A stretch of DNA of 64,000 bases from Cyclobacterium salsum. GTDB lineage: Bacteria > Bacteroidota > Bacteroidia > Cytophagales > Cyclobacteriaceae. Position numbers and translations under genes: made by a program. The notes beneath the pieces were generated by a model. It worked only from the letters and a program-made list of their open reading frames with translations, did no database searches and was not told the DNA's origin. The stretch spans positions 310,001-374,000 of the forward strand of contig NZ_WNKG01000003.1 in NCBI RefSeq assembly GCF_010119245.1, in the 5' to 3' direction. Shown here piece by piece: positions 1-9,283 of this stretch. The number at the start of each line of letters is the position of its first letter. The stretch's first letter is position 1.

Positions 1-504
1 GCCAGCAGAAATCTCCTCCCCGCAGTGCCGGTCGCCGCCTCGTTCTCTGGCAGGCCACCGCACTTCTAGCAATAGCGATAATTAAAGAATGCCATTATTG
101 GAAATTTTGGACTTTTCTATTTTTTCTATACCCGATGGTGTTTTGATTGATGGATAGGGTTTTTGACAAGTCAAACTAATTATACCGGATTGGAATATGA
201 CTGGTTGGACCGAAGTATCGATAAAACACCGCCAAAATGATGCTGTTCAAAAATAGGTATTCTTCAGGTCACGAAAAGATGTAAACCTCGAAGATGGTAG
301 ATGTAATTATTAAATGGAATTCGTAGATGGCCATTACAAATGGCCTTTTCAACGTTATCGTTTCTTTAGTTTATTTACGTTAAAAAGAAAGGTGTAGTGG
401 ATACTACACCCGGATCGGCCATCCTATTTTTGCCCCTTCGGTTATAAGAACAAGTCAGGTTCCCGCTATTTTTAAAATCAATCTATTGTTAGAAGGAATC
501 TTTT
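1..504. other. Intergenic region, left edge
   Basis: No convincing gene. The first ~70 bases are clearly more GC-rich than the AT-rich sequence after them and may be the edge of something outside the window. A short plus-strand open stretch near 175-240 ends in a stop but was not recognised. A perfect 8-bp inverted repeat with a 4-nt loop lies at 391-410. Confidence 0.6.
391..410. repeat. Perfect 8-bp inverted repeat
   Basis: GGTGTAGT and ACTACACC flank a GGAT loop. It lies just beyond the 3' end of the minus-strand oxidoreductase gene. No T-run follows on either strand, so it is not a typical terminator; it could stabilise a 3' end or be a protein-binding site. Confidence 0.5.
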
Positions 505-1824
505 TCAGGAATAAAGTGGTGGTCTTGTTTCCCACTTTCCTCTCGTAAAATCGGGAAAATCCACCGGTCTGCTTTTGTCAGCTACGGAGGTTCCGGTGAG
601 CGGGATAATGGCAGCACTTGTTACCGAATCGTACACATCCCAGTCCGGCTGTTTATTTTCCTGCAAGGCAAGTACCAGTCGGTGCCAGTTGATCGGCGTT
701 TGGGTCATGCCTCCACTGCCATGTCCACGGATGGCTCCTCCTTTGCGTTCGGGAGGGGCGTAATTTTTCATAATTTCATGCGCATATTCGGCTAAATAGT
801 GCGCTGCAGGTTCCCATTGATGTTCCTTTGGGCTTCTACCTTCAATATATATTCGTTGGGCATCCCTTTCCTTTAAATAAATTCCTTTGGTACCCTGAAG
901 TCGGAAACTTTCCCTGGGGTGGGGGGTATGCGTGTCGTGGTTAAGGGTGACCATTTTTCCTTTTACGGTTCGGATAAGCGACGCGTTGTAATCCCCAAGC
1001 GCCATCTCTTTTGTCGCATACGGATGTTTTTCCCCGTACTGGGCTTTGGCATATTCATTGAGCATGCCCGATTTCGTACTCATGGAGACCAGGTAGTCAA
1101 ACCTGTCCCCATGGTTGATGTCCAGTACAGGCATCATGTTTCTCATGGGATGGTCGGGGTAGAGGTTCCCGTTTTTATCTATGGCAGGTTGTAATCTCCA
1201 CGGTTCTTCTTCCGGATTAAACTTCACCATTCTCAAATCATGTATATAGCCACTTTCTACATGGAGGATATCCCCTAATAATCCTTTTCGCACCATATTC
1301 AACATGGTCAGGTCTCCAAAACCACCCAATACGATACTTGCCCACTTACCGGTGCTTTCAAAGGTTTCTACCAATTCCCATGCTTCTTCAAGTGTCTGGG
1401 CAATGGGCACTTCGCAAGCCGCATGTTTTCCATTTCTCATGGCCGCCAGACATACCGGAGCATGGGTGTCCCAGGGGGTGGCACATATCACGGCATCCAG
1501 CTCTTCCTCCTCGCATAACCTAATAAAATCTGTTGGCCCCTTATCATAAAGCCTGGGGCTCGGTTGACCGGATTCCTCAATCCACCTTTTGGCCTGGTAA
1601 AGGTTTTTGGGATCGATGTCACAAATGGCAGGGACTTCTACCCCGGTAATTCCTAGTGCAGTGTCCAGGTGGTAAGAGCCTCTACCCCCAATACCCACAA
1701 ACCCCAGTCTCAGATTCCGTTTGAGGCCCAAAGCCATCGATTGATTGGATAGTAAGCCTGTTGTAATACCTCCCAGGGCTAGCGTTGAAAGCTTAAGGAA
1801 ATTTCTGCGGTCAAGATTATTCAT
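505..1824 (-). CDS. Tat-exported Gfo/Idh/MocA protein, GH109-like
   Basis: A 439-residue NAD(P)-binding Gfo/Idh/MocA protein resembling glycoside hydrolase family 109 (alpha-N-acetylgalactosaminidases that use NAD+ in a redox mechanism). It opens with a twin-arginine signal (RRNFLK, residues 6-11), then the Rossmann motif GFVGIGGRG (41-49). Instead of the EKP of ordinary Gfo/Idh enzymes it has EVP at 128-130, as GH109 proteins do. Other GH109-like landmarks are GYIHDLR, the GDRFDYLVSM stretch, IYIEGRSPKEH, and the C-terminal VDFPDFTRGKW. It lies 36 bp downstream of the amidohydrolase on the same strand, probably in one operon, and should act in the periplasm. Family membership is recognition by eye; a non-hydrolytic oxidoreductase remains possible. 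Confidence 0.8.
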   Translation of the reverse strand: MNNLDRRNFLKLSTLALGGITTGLLSNQSMALGLKRNLRLGFVGIGGRGSYHLDTALGITGVEVPAICDIDPKNLYQAKRWIEESGQPSPRLYDKGPTDFIRLCEEEELDAVICATPWDTHAPVCLAAMRNGKHAACEVPIAQTLEEAWELVETFESTGKWASIVLGGFGDLTMLNMVRKGLLGDILHVESGYIHDLRMVKFNPEEEPWRLQPAIDKNGNLYPDHPMRNMMPVLDINHGDRFDYLVSMSTKSGMLNEYAKAQYGEKHPYATKEMALGDYNASLIRTVKGKMVTLNHDTHTPHPRESFRLQGTKGIYLKERDAQRIYIEGRSPKEHQWEPAAHYLAEYAHEIMKNYAPPERKGGAIRGHGSGGMTQTPINWHRLVLALQENKQPDWDVYDSVTSAAIIPLTGTSVADKSRPVDFPDFTRGKWETRPPLYS

Positions 1825-1860
1825 CGTAATTTTTATTTGAAATGTAACACGTCGTGAAGT

Positions 1861-3015
1861 CTACTGGAGGATTCCTGGATACCATTTTTCGGCATTGGTC
1901 CGGTAAATTTTATCTACCACCGTCTTGGGCAATTTCAATCCCTTGAAGGTACCGGTGACTTTTGGTACCTGCATTTCTAGGTCCCCGGTAAAAAATTGCC
2001 AATGTCGTAACCAAACCTGATGGGCATGTTCCGAAATCTCTTCCGGTTCCGTTAATCCCTTCGCCTGTATGTCCGATGCACCGGCGCGCAAATCCGTTCC
2101 ATAGAGGAGTCGGTCCTGGTAGGTAATGATGAAGTCGCGCACCCCTTCCCAATTGCTAACGGCCTGGTGTTGCAAATGGGAGATGCGTTCGGCCATATCC
2201 ACGGCCATGTTGGGAAAGGAATCCAGTCTTTTTGCCAGTTCGTTTACATCGTATTCCAGGCTTCCCAAATGCGCGCCAACAAATCGCAGATCGGGATTAT
2301 TGGCCAGCAGTTGATCCCGGGCAGCAATCTGCTCTTCATACGAGGGTAAATCCGGGAATTGATACATGTGGTACCGGGGGTTTTCCCGAAAATAATCCCG
2401 ATCCCCCTGCACTGTCATTTCCTCCAGCGGCAACCAGGTATTTTTGGGCTCCCCAAGATGGCCCAACAGGGTAATGTCCTTTTCCATCAACAACTGCAGG
2501 ATGGAATCAAAGGCAGGATCGGTAATCATTACCAGCTCATCCCTTTCATTTTTCAACTCCATGCCGATATTTTTCCACACCTTTACCGCTATAGCTCCCC
2601 TGCCAATGGATTTTTCCAAATAGTCCAGGGTTTTACTTTCCCAATCGTTGTTGGTAAATCCCTCCAGGGAAAAGGTCGTTCCATAGGAAACAATATCCGG
2701 AAATTCGCCGATGAGTTTCAACGAAAAATCTTCCTGTGCTTCCGGTGTCAGGTTTGGAGAGGTATACACACTTACGTTCAGCAGTCTAAACTTATCCCGG
2801 GCTGCCTGCCGTATAAATACGGTATCGAAATCCGTTCTCAGGTGTACATGGGCATCGATTTTTTCTATTTGGTCAAAATCTTCCAGGGAATAGTAGCTTT
2901 CTTCCATGATTTCAGGCGTTTCATTATTGCTTTTCGGTGATTGACAGCAAAAGGCGAGGGTGAAAAGACAGAAAGAAAAAACAAATGGTTTGCCTATTTT
3001 GGTGATTATTTTCAT
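1861..3015 (-). CDS. Amidohydrolase-family metal-dependent hydrolase, exported
   Basis: A 384-residue amidohydrolase-2-type TIM-barrel protein. The N-terminal metal motif is IDAHVHLR (His56 and His58); later motifs are GHLGEP, VGAHLGS and LLYGTDLRAG, which provide the histidines and the aspartate usual in this superfamily. The N-terminus is hydrophobic and ends in LAFCCQ, so it is probably a lipoprotein with a loose lipobox or a secreted protein. It is the first gene of a minus-strand pair with the GH109-like gene. The substrate cannot be told from sequence; relatives act on lactones and carboxylates near sugar-use genes. Confidence 0.8.
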   Translation of the reverse strand: MKIITKIGKPFVFSFCLFTLAFCCQSPKSNNETPEIMEESYYSLEDFDQIEKIDAHVHLRTDFDTVFIRQAARDKFRLLNVSVYTSPNLTPEAQEDFSLKLIGEFPDIVSYGTTFSLEGFTNNDWESKTLDYLEKSIGRGAIAVKVWKNIGMELKNERDELVMITDPAFDSILQLLMEKDITLLGHLGEPKNTWLPLEEMTVQGDRDYFRENPRYHMYQFPDLPSYEEQIAARDQLLANNPDLRFVGAHLGSLEYDVNELAKRLDSFPNMAVDMAERISHLQHQAVSNWEGVRDFIITYQDRLLYGTDLRAGASDIQAKGLTEPEEISEHAHQVWLRHWQFFTGDLEMQVPKVTGTFKGLKLPKTVVDKIYRTNAEKWYPGILQ

Positions 3016-3410
3016 GGTTTTCGAAGGAATGTGGTAACGATTTTTTTCGGGTCCAGCTCCTTTCCTGTTGGATTGGACGAGGAGGTTTACCTCTGGTTTG
3101 GTATAATTTTAGAGAATTTTTAGGTTAAAAAAAAGGGTAGCACTTATTTATGAGGAGATTGCTGCGTTCGCCCTGCCGCAAGGTATGTTGTTTTCGGCAC
3201 AAAATGAGGAAACAGGATCAGTTTGTCTAAAAATACCATTCTGTAAAAAACCGGAAGGGAAAGGATTTTTTCGATGGCAACATGACCATTCCTTCGTTTG
3301 ATTGTAGGTCGGTTACTAAATAAAAGGGTTTTTCTTAACAAGATTTGCTAATTTTTAAATTTATACCGATAATTAGGAATTGAATTAAATATTTACCCAA
3401 AATAACCATC
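3016..3410. other. Divergent intergenic region
   Basis: It separates the minus-strand amidohydrolase from the plus-strand sigma factor, so it should hold promoters for both. A 65-codon minus-strand ORF at 3144-3341 has no recognisable content and is treated as chance. No clear promoter or operator was picked out. Confidence 0.5.
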
Positions 3411-4010
3411 GTGAAATACCAGGAAAACCCTATTTCCTTTAGTGACCGCAATGAGCTTTGGCTTTCGTTACGAAATGGAGAACGAGAGGGTTTGGAAGGC
3501 TTGTACCGTCTATTTGCCCATGAACTTTTTAAGTATGGTCTGGCTTTGGTGAATGATGCCGATTTTGTGCAAGACTGTATTCAGGAAGTTTTTATTGATT
3601 TGTGGAAGTACCACCAAAATCTGCCGAAAGCAGATCATGTAAAAGTTTACCTTTTCAGGTCCCTCTCCCATAAAATATACCGGGAGAGCAAAAAGCGATC
3701 CAAATGGAAATGGGAAGAACTGGGGGAAGACGGCCCGCATCCATTATCCGTTGAATCCAAGGAGGGTGAACTCATTGGGATGCAGCAGGAAAAAAGCCTT
3801 CAAATCAAATTGGCGGCCGGGCTGGATAAATTACCCCTCCGGCAAAAGCAGGCGATCCAGTTGCTGTTTTTTGAGCAGTTTTCCTATGAGGAAGTTTCGA
3901 AAATGATGGGCATCAACCTTCGATCCGTATATACGCTTGCCTGGAAAGCCATCAGCAGCCTGAAAAAGTATGTGGTTTCAATGCTGGTAGGGTTATTCTT
4001 TTTTATTTGA
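3411..4010 (+). CDS. ECF RNA polymerase sigma factor, FecI-like
   Basis: A 199-residue extracytoplasmic-function sigma factor of the type paired with FecR and SusC in Bacteroidota. Region 2 spans about residues 22-90 (including VQDCIQEVFIDLWKYHQNL); region 4 spans about 135-190, with the helix-turn-helix around YEEVSKMMGINLRSVYTLAWK. Translation starts at GTG, with no in-frame ATG nearby that keeps region 2. It probably drives the SusC1/SusD1 module and is held by the FecR at 4582. Unusually, ~570 bp of repeat-containing sequence separates it from that FecR gene; the second pair in this window is only 35 bp apart. The hydrophobic tail (LVGLFFFI) is a small oddity. Confidence 0.9.
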   Translation: MKYQENPISFSDRNELWLSLRNGEREGLEGLYRLFAHELFKYGLALVNDADFVQDCIQEVFIDLWKYHQNLPKADHVKVYLFRSLSHKIYRESKKRSKWKWEELGEDGPHPLSVESKEGELIGMQQEKSLQIKLAAGLDKLPLRQKQAIQLLFFEQFSYEEVSKMMGINLRSVYTLAWKAISSLKKYVVSMLVGLFFFI

Positions 4011-4021
4011 AATGCCTTAAA

Positions 4022-4055
4022 AAATCCCCCAGCCCCTTTTGGTAAAGGGGGATTT
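4022..4055. repeat. Palindromic C/G-run repeat, copy 1
   Basis: AAATCCCCC and GGGGGATTT form a perfect 9-bp outer stem around an inner CCCCTTT/AAAGGGG stem. The layout resembles short palindromic repeats scattered between genes in many Bacteroidota. It is the first of two such elements in this gap. Confidence 0.6.
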
Positions 4056-4147
4056 GCTGAAAAGGAGATTTTTTGCTGAAATTGGGTAATGTGGTCGGGC
4101 TGAGGGTAGGCAAGGCGTTTGAAATACTGTAAATCCGATCGTGAACT

Positions 4148-4183
4148 AATCCCCCTTTCTAAGGGGGCGAAGGGGGATTTTTT
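4148..4183. repeat. Palindromic C/G-run repeat, copy 2, followed by T-run
   Basis: AATCCCCC pairs with GGGGGATT across an inner CCCCCTTT..AAGGGGG stem, and six Ts follow. It is related to the copy at 4022 and could act as a plus-strand terminator or attenuator between the sigma factor and FecR. A third, degraded version follows near 4261. Confidence 0.55.
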
Positions 4184-4581
4184 CGTTCATTCCGTTTTTA
4201 TACGCTGGCAATCGGGCTGAGGAAGGAAGCTTTTTGACGCCCCAAATCCGATCGCACACAAATCTCCCTTCACGGGGAAAGAGTCTTTCCCGACCAATGC
4301 CGGTAAGGGTTTCCTTAACTAAATACCAATAAAACAATATGTTATAAATTTACATGCCTGCAAAAATAATTTTTACTTTAGGAAAAGGCTGTCTTATTTA
4401 AGAGAGTTCCGCTGATGAGGTTTGGATGGATGCTTAGATGGATATTCTGTTTTAATCGTTTTACAGACGGTTAATACAGGCACTAAGGGCTTTTGATCCT
4501 TAGTTTATAGCTATTTTTAAAAAATATTTAAAATATTTTTCGTTTCTGAGGATAACTTTTTCATTCCCTTGTCTCCTTTGT

Positions 4582-5691
4582 ATGAATACCAATTTTATGT
4601 GCAAGCGAGATTATACGACAGAAGATTTTGTATTGGACCCCGAATTCCAAAAGTGGGTCTTGTCCCCTGATAGTGCCTCCAAGAATTATTGGGAGGGGTA
4701 TCTCAGAGAAAATCCCGTGAAGCAAAAGGACATGATGCAGGCCAGGAGACTGGTGCTGAATATGTCCAGACGGGCTAGGGAAGTAGAAGAAGGGCGCATA
4801 GAGGATACTTGGAATCACATTGACCAAGCCGTGGATAAACTGCAGTTGGAAATTCAGGACAAAAAAGTCATTCCACTCGATTCCTCAAGTACCCTAAGGC
4901 ATTTTGAAAGCAGAAAGTCAACTGGTTACCAAAGGTCAATGCAATTTTACCGGCTGGTGGGCATATTGGTTGTTGCTTTTACACTGTCGTTCCTGGTTAA
5001 TGTATTTTTCCCCCAGCCTGTCCCGAAGATCGTGGAAATTCCTGTGGTTTACGAGGAACACGTGGCCCCCCCGGGGGTAAAATCCAATTTGACCTTACAG
5101 GACGGTTCGAAGGTAGTCCTAAACTCGGGAAGTTCCCTCCGCTACATCAAAAATTTCGAAGCCCATCAGCGGGTATTGGAGCTGCAGGGAGAAGCTTTTT
5201 TTGAAGTGGCCAAAGACGTAAACCGGCCTTTTAGGGTGAAAACCGGTGCGGTCACCACGACGGCCCTGGGTACCTCCTTTAATATCAAAGCTTTTGACAA
5301 AGAACCCCTGGCTATTTCCCTGCTGACCGGTCGGGTGCTTGTACAGTGCGATTCGATACTTTCCCAGCCGGTTGATTTGCAAAAAGGTGAAGGGGTGGAA
5401 ATTGATTTAAAAAAATTGGGGATGAAACGAGTAATTTTTGATCGGGACCGGGTCCTGGCATGGACCAAAAAAACCATTGTCTTTGACCACAGCCCCATGT
5501 GGGAGATAAAACGGGTGTTGGAAAACTGGTATGGTGTTTCCATTCGATTTTCTAATTCACCCCATCCGAATCTGGAAGTTTCGGGCCGGTTTCAGGACCA
5601 AACCCTGAAAAACGTTTTGGAAGGGCTGAGCTATTCGGCCCGTTTTGAGTTTACCATCGAGAAGGACCGGGTAACGCTGGTATTTAACTAA
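4582..5691 (+). CDS. FecR-family anti-sigma factor
   Basis: A 369-residue inner-membrane anti-sigma factor. It has a cytoplasmic N-terminal domain, one membrane segment at about residues 123-141 (RLVGILVVAFTLSFLVNVFF), then a periplasmic FecR domain with typical LTLQDGSKVVLNSGSSLRY and GEAFFEVAKD stretches, and a C-terminal domain resembling the STN-contacting part (KNVLEGLSYSARFEFTI). ATG at 4582 was used; ATG at 4597 is also possible. It should bind the sigma factor at 3411 and receive a signal from the STN domain of SusC1, whose gene starts ~145 bp downstream beyond a hairpin. Confidence 0.92.
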   Translation: MNTNFMCKRDYTTEDFVLDPEFQKWVLSPDSASKNYWEGYLRENPVKQKDMMQARRLVLNMSRRAREVEEGRIEDTWNHIDQAVDKLQLEIQDKKVIPLDSSSTLRHFESRKSTGYQRSMQFYRLVGILVVAFTLSFLVNVFFPQPVPKIVEIPVVYEEHVAPPGVKSNLTLQDGSKVVLNSGSSLRYIKNFEAHQRVLELQGEAFFEVAKDVNRPFRVKTGAVTTTALGTSFNIKAFDKEPLAISLLTGRVLVQCDSILSQPVDLQKGEGVEIDLKKLGMKRVIFDRDRVLAWTKKTIVFDHSPMWEIKRVLENWYGVSIRFSNSPHPNLEVSGRFQDQTLKNVLEGLSYSARFEFTIEKDRVTLVFN

Positions 5692-5729
5692 GTACTGCCT
5701 ATGAAGAAAAAATAAGAGTCAAAAAGGAA

Positions 5730-5761
5730 AGGGACCTACCTGCGTCAACAAGTAAGTCCCT
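5730..5761 (+). promoter_or_regulatory. Hairpin between FecR and SusC1
   Basis: AGGGAC and GTCCCT form a 6-bp stem with a 20-nt loop in the 5' leader of SusC1, followed by GATTTT. A similar hairpin lies at the same place in the second FecR/SusC locus (34197-34231). It may be an attenuator or part of the leader; function is inferred from position only. Confidence 0.4.
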
Positions 5762-5837
5762 GATTTTAAGCGGAATGAGGGACGGCCATCCCTCATCCGA
5801 CAACTGTTTATTTATGCAAAACAAACGCTGTAAAGAT

Positions 5838-8800
5838 ATGAAAAAATGCCTACTAAAGCATGTGATCTACATGACGAAATTATTTACACTCGCCTTCACC
5901 CTACAATGCCTCAGCATGAGCTTATTGCTTGCCTGGAACGGCAATGCACAGGTGAAAAGCATCGAAGATGTACCGGTACACCTTTCCTTAAATGAAGTAA
6001 AGGTGGAGAAAGCCTTTAAAGAGCTGGAAAGGATTACGGAATTCAATTTTGTATTTGCCAACAGGGAAGTCAGTGACAGCCCTTTGATAAGTGTGGATAG
6101 CCAAGGGGAAAGTTTGTATGACCTATTGGTATCCATTGCTTCGCAGTCCCATTTAAGTTTCAAGCAGGTAGACCAGAACATCCATGTGAAAAAATCCGAA
6201 AAGGAAAATTTGATCACCTTGGTGGAATTTGAGGACATCACGATTTCAGGTACGGTTACCGATGAAAATGGGGAGCCATTACCCGGGGCAACAATTTCCG
6301 TATTGGGCACTAGCATTGGTACTGTTTCAGACATAGACGGAAAGTATTCAATTACCGTTTCGGAAGAAGCTACTGTGGTATTTTCTTATATAGGGTATGA
6401 ATCCAAATCAATAGTGGTGGGTACACAAAATATGATCAATGTCACATTGAGTGAAGACCAATCCTCATTGGATGAAGTAGTGGTTACGGGTTATGGAACC
6501 CAGGAAAGAGCTAAGGTTACCTCAGCTATTTCTGAAATAAATACCGCTGAGTTAAAAAGTTTACCAATAACTCAACCAGGACAACTTCTACAAGGAAGAG
6601 CTTCTGGAATAACCGTTAGAGACAATAATGGCGCTCCCGGATCAACACCAAGTATTCAAATTCGTGGCATTGGTTCTATCAATGCCGGTGTTTCGCCACT
6701 TGTTGTTATTGATGGCAACCCAGTGGGTGATATTCCATCCAGTTTAAGTGCTAACGATATTGAAAAAATCACTGTCCTAAAGGATGCAGCATCCACTTCA
6801 ATCTATGGTGCTAGAGGTTCCAACGGTGTTGTTTTGATAGAAACCGTTAGAGGTAAGGAATCTCAGGGCCAGGTTGAATATACAGTAAGCGGGGGGTATA
6901 ACTATCTACCCCAAAAGTGGAGACCAACTTTTTTAAATGCACAGCAGTATGCACAATATAACGTAGAGCGGGTTCAGGAATTGAATGCCCGAAATAATAC
7001 ATCTAATCCAGTCCCTCAAATCTACCTTGATGTTTTAGCCGATCCCAATTATGGACCAGGTACCAATTGGCAGGATGAAGTTTACCAGGAGGGTTCTGAT
7101 GCGGGGTTTCAAAGTCATAATCTTACTTATAGGGGTGGTAATGAAAAGCTTAGAGGAGCTGTATCCGCTGGCTACTTAGATCAGGATGGATTATTGCCTA
7201 ACACCGATTTCAAACGGTATTCACTACGAACCAATGTAGATGGCAAATTTAGTGAATGGTTGAGTGCGGGAGCCAATTTATCAGTTTCACATACAGAAAG
7301 TAATGAAACTCCTCAGTTGGGGTCCAGAGGAATTTCTATGACAGCGATGACTTTAAGCCCATTGAAATCACCTTATGATGCAAACGGGGACCTTGTTCCA
7401 TATATTGATGGGGATTCTCCCGGATATTTTTCATTTGCAAATCCATTGTTTAAGTCAAAGGTATCTAAAGACCAGTCCATAACTCGGGACATTTATGCCG
7501 GAATGAATTTAGATATTAAAATCATGGAAGGTTTACATTTCAGACCCCGGGTTTATAGCAGGCTATTGACCTTTACGAATAATGTTTTTATCCCCACCAC
7601 AGTGGGAAATCCTGCAATTGGCACTGGTGGAAGGCCGCCGCTAACCAATAGAGCTACCAATGTAAACTATGACATTTCAAACTGGGGAATTGATAATCTT
7701 TTAAGTTATGAAAAAATGATTGGCCAGCATTCATTTGGCGTTTTATTAGGGCAAACCGCACAGAAACAGTCTGGACAAACGTCTTCAATAAATGCATCCA
7801 ATTTTCCCACCGACAATAATATCAATTATCTGGAAGCATCCCAGGTTTCTGCTTCGGTTACTGATCGCAGCAATTGGTCACTGTCTGCCCTTTTTGGAAG
7901 GTTGAATTACGACTTTAATGGTAGATATCTTGCCGAAGTGAATTTCAGGCGAGAAGGGTCTTCCAGATTTGGGGCCAATAATAAGTATGGAAATTTCCCT
8001 GCTGCGTCAGTCGGTTGGAGAGTTTCAGAGGAAGGTTTTTATCCCAAAGATTTTTTCATTAACGAGATGAAGATCCGGTCAAGTTTTGGAATTACTGGAA
8101 ATAGTGCTATTGGTGATTTTGACCAGTATGGACAAATCTTATCTATTCCTAATTTGAATAACCTGAACAATAATTACAATTATGTATTAAACAACGCAAT
8201 TGTTACAGGAAAAACACTTACAACACTTGGTTCAGAAAATTTGAAATGGGAGACCTCCAGACAGATTGATATTGGCATGTCTTTAGGGTTTTTTGATGAC
8301 CAATTCGGGTTAAAAGTGGACTATTATGAAAAAATCACCGAGGACATGCTATTTAATGTTTCTGTGCCACAGGCTTCAGGTTTTTCATCTAATAGGATCA
8401 ACATTGGTGAAATGGTTAACAAGGGTTGGGATTTTGAGGCTGTTGGAACCCATCAGATAAACAATTTTATGTGGAATGGTAACCTAAATGTTTCACTATT
8501 GCGGAATGTAGTCACATCGATGCCAGAGCAGATTGAAAGGATTACTATCGGTGACAATATTACAGAGGAAGGATTACCCGTGGGATCATTATGGGGTTAT
8601 CAAATAGATGGTATTTTCAATACACAGGACCAACTGGATAATCCTGATCTATATGGATATCCGGGAGCAAAGGACTTTGGAGCATATATCTATAGAGATG
8701 TAAACGGTGATGGAATTATTAACGCTCAGGACAAGACGAATATTGGTAATCCACATCCCAGAACCGTTCTAGGTTTTAATAATCAATTTGTATATAAAGG

Positions 8801-9257
8801 CGTATCACTTTCTATATTAATGACAGGATCATTTGGCTATCAAATAGCCAATGCATTATACGAAGCATCTTATAATGAGGTAGGAAGATGGAATGTAGAT
8901 GAGGCATTCCTGACAAGATGGAAATCTCCCGAAAATCCAGGTGCTGGGCGCATTCCAGCTATTTATTATCCGGGACAACATTTTGTGTCAAATATATATG
9001 TGGAGAACGGGGATCATCTTTGGATAAAGAATGTAACACTTGGCTACCAATTGCCTGCCTCATGGGTTGATAGATCTGAATCTGTATCTAATGTTCGGTT
9101 TACACTCAGTGCTCAGAACCTATTTAGGTTCACTAATTATACGGGTTATAATCCCGAAGTAAGTCAACACGGTGGTTCTCCTACTAGAATTGGTGTGGAC
9201 GATTTTTCATACCCTGTTCCACGCATCATTACCATAGGAGCAAGTATCACACTTTGA
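5838..9257 (+). CDS. susC: SusC-family TonB-dependent transporter with STN domain (SusC1)
   Basis: Outer-membrane transporter for a glycan. The start is set at ATG 5838 (MKKCLLKH), which leaves a normal signal peptide ending near NGNAQ (residue 38); an in-frame ATG at 5775 would add 21 polar residues. Domains on this numbering are: STN about 46-118, carboxypeptidase-regulatory-like domain about 136-206 (GTVTDENGEPLPGATISVLG), the LDEVVVTGYGTQ stretch at 211-222, plug about 225-345 (ending near GARGSNGVVLIETV), then a beta-barrel ending in SITL. The length of 1139 residues is usual. The STN domain and the upstream sigma/FecR pair imply signal-dependent induction. It sits 26 bp before SusD1. 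Confidence 0.95.
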   Translation: MKKCLLKHVIYMTKLFTLAFTLQCLSMSLLLAWNGNAQVKSIEDVPVHLSLNEVKVEKAFKELERITEFNFVFANREVSDSPLISVDSQGESLYDLLVSIASQSHLSFKQVDQNIHVKKSEKENLITLVEFEDITISGTVTDENGEPLPGATISVLGTSIGTVSDIDGKYSITVSEEATVVFSYIGYESKSIVVGTQNMINVTLSEDQSSLDEVVVTGYGTQERAKVTSAISEINTAELKSLPITQPGQLLQGRASGITVRDNNGAPGSTPSIQIRGIGSINAGVSPLVVIDGNPVGDIPSSLSANDIEKITVLKDAASTSIYGARGSNGVVLIETVRGKESQGQVEYTVSGGYNYLPQKWRPTFLNAQQYAQYNVERVQELNARNNTSNPVPQIYLDVLADPNYGPGTNWQDEVYQEGSDAGFQSHNLTYRGGNEKLRGAVSAGYLDQDGLLPNTDFKRYSLRTNVDGKFSEWLSAGANLSVSHTESNETPQLGSRGISMTAMTLSPLKSPYDANGDLVPYIDGDSPGYFSFANPLFKSKVSKDQSITRDIYAGMNLDIKIMEGLHFRPRVYSRLLTFTNNVFIPTTVGNPAIGTGGRPPLTNRATNVNYDISNWGIDNLLSYEKMIGQHSFGVLLGQTAQKQSGQTSSINASNFPTDNNINYLEASQVSASVTDRSNWSLSALFGRLNYDFNGRYLAEVNFRREGSSRFGANNKYGNFPAASVGWRVSEEGFYPKDFFINEMKIRSSFGITGNSAIGDFDQYGQILSIPNLNNLNNNYNYVLNNAIVTGKTLTTLGSENLKWETSRQIDIGMSLGFFDDQFGLKVDYYEKITEDMLFNVSVPQASGFSSNRINIGEMVNKGWDFEAVGTHQINNFMWNGNLNVSLLRNVVTSMPEQIERITIGDNITEEGLPVGSLWGYQIDGIFNTQDQLDNPDLYGYPGAKDFGAYIYRDVNGDGIINAQDKTNIGNPHPRTVLGFNNQFVYKGVSLSILMTGSFGYQIANALYEASYNEVGRWNVDEAFLTRWKSPENPGAGRIPAIYYPGQHFVSNIYVENGDHLWIKNVTLGYQLPASWVDRSESVSNVRFTLSAQNLFRFTNYTGYNPEVSQHGGSPTRIGVDDFSYPVPRIITIGASITL

Positions 9258-9283
9258 TCATTTATTAATAAAATTAATTAATC

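Larger units (their letters stand above)
4011..4581. other. Repeat-filled gap between sigma and anti-sigma genes
   Basis: No gene. It holds two strong inverted repeats (4022-4055 and 4148-4179), two diverged direct repeats of a ~60-bp unit (from 4095 and from 4212), and then AT-rich sequence including an AAAAATATT/AATATTTTT inverted repeat before the FecR start. It must contain 5' signals for FecR unless the two genes are co-transcribed through the hairpins. Confidence 0.6.

Noticed and set aside
3144-3341. 65-codon minus-strand ORF in the region before the sigma factor
   Set aside because: No domain, low complexity, sits in a divergent promoter region.
4022-4183. Possible CRISPR or MITE in the sigma/FecR gap
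   Set aside because: Only two or three diverged palindromes with irregular spacing and no unique spacers, so not a CRISPR; no clear terminal repeats or target duplication to call a MITE.
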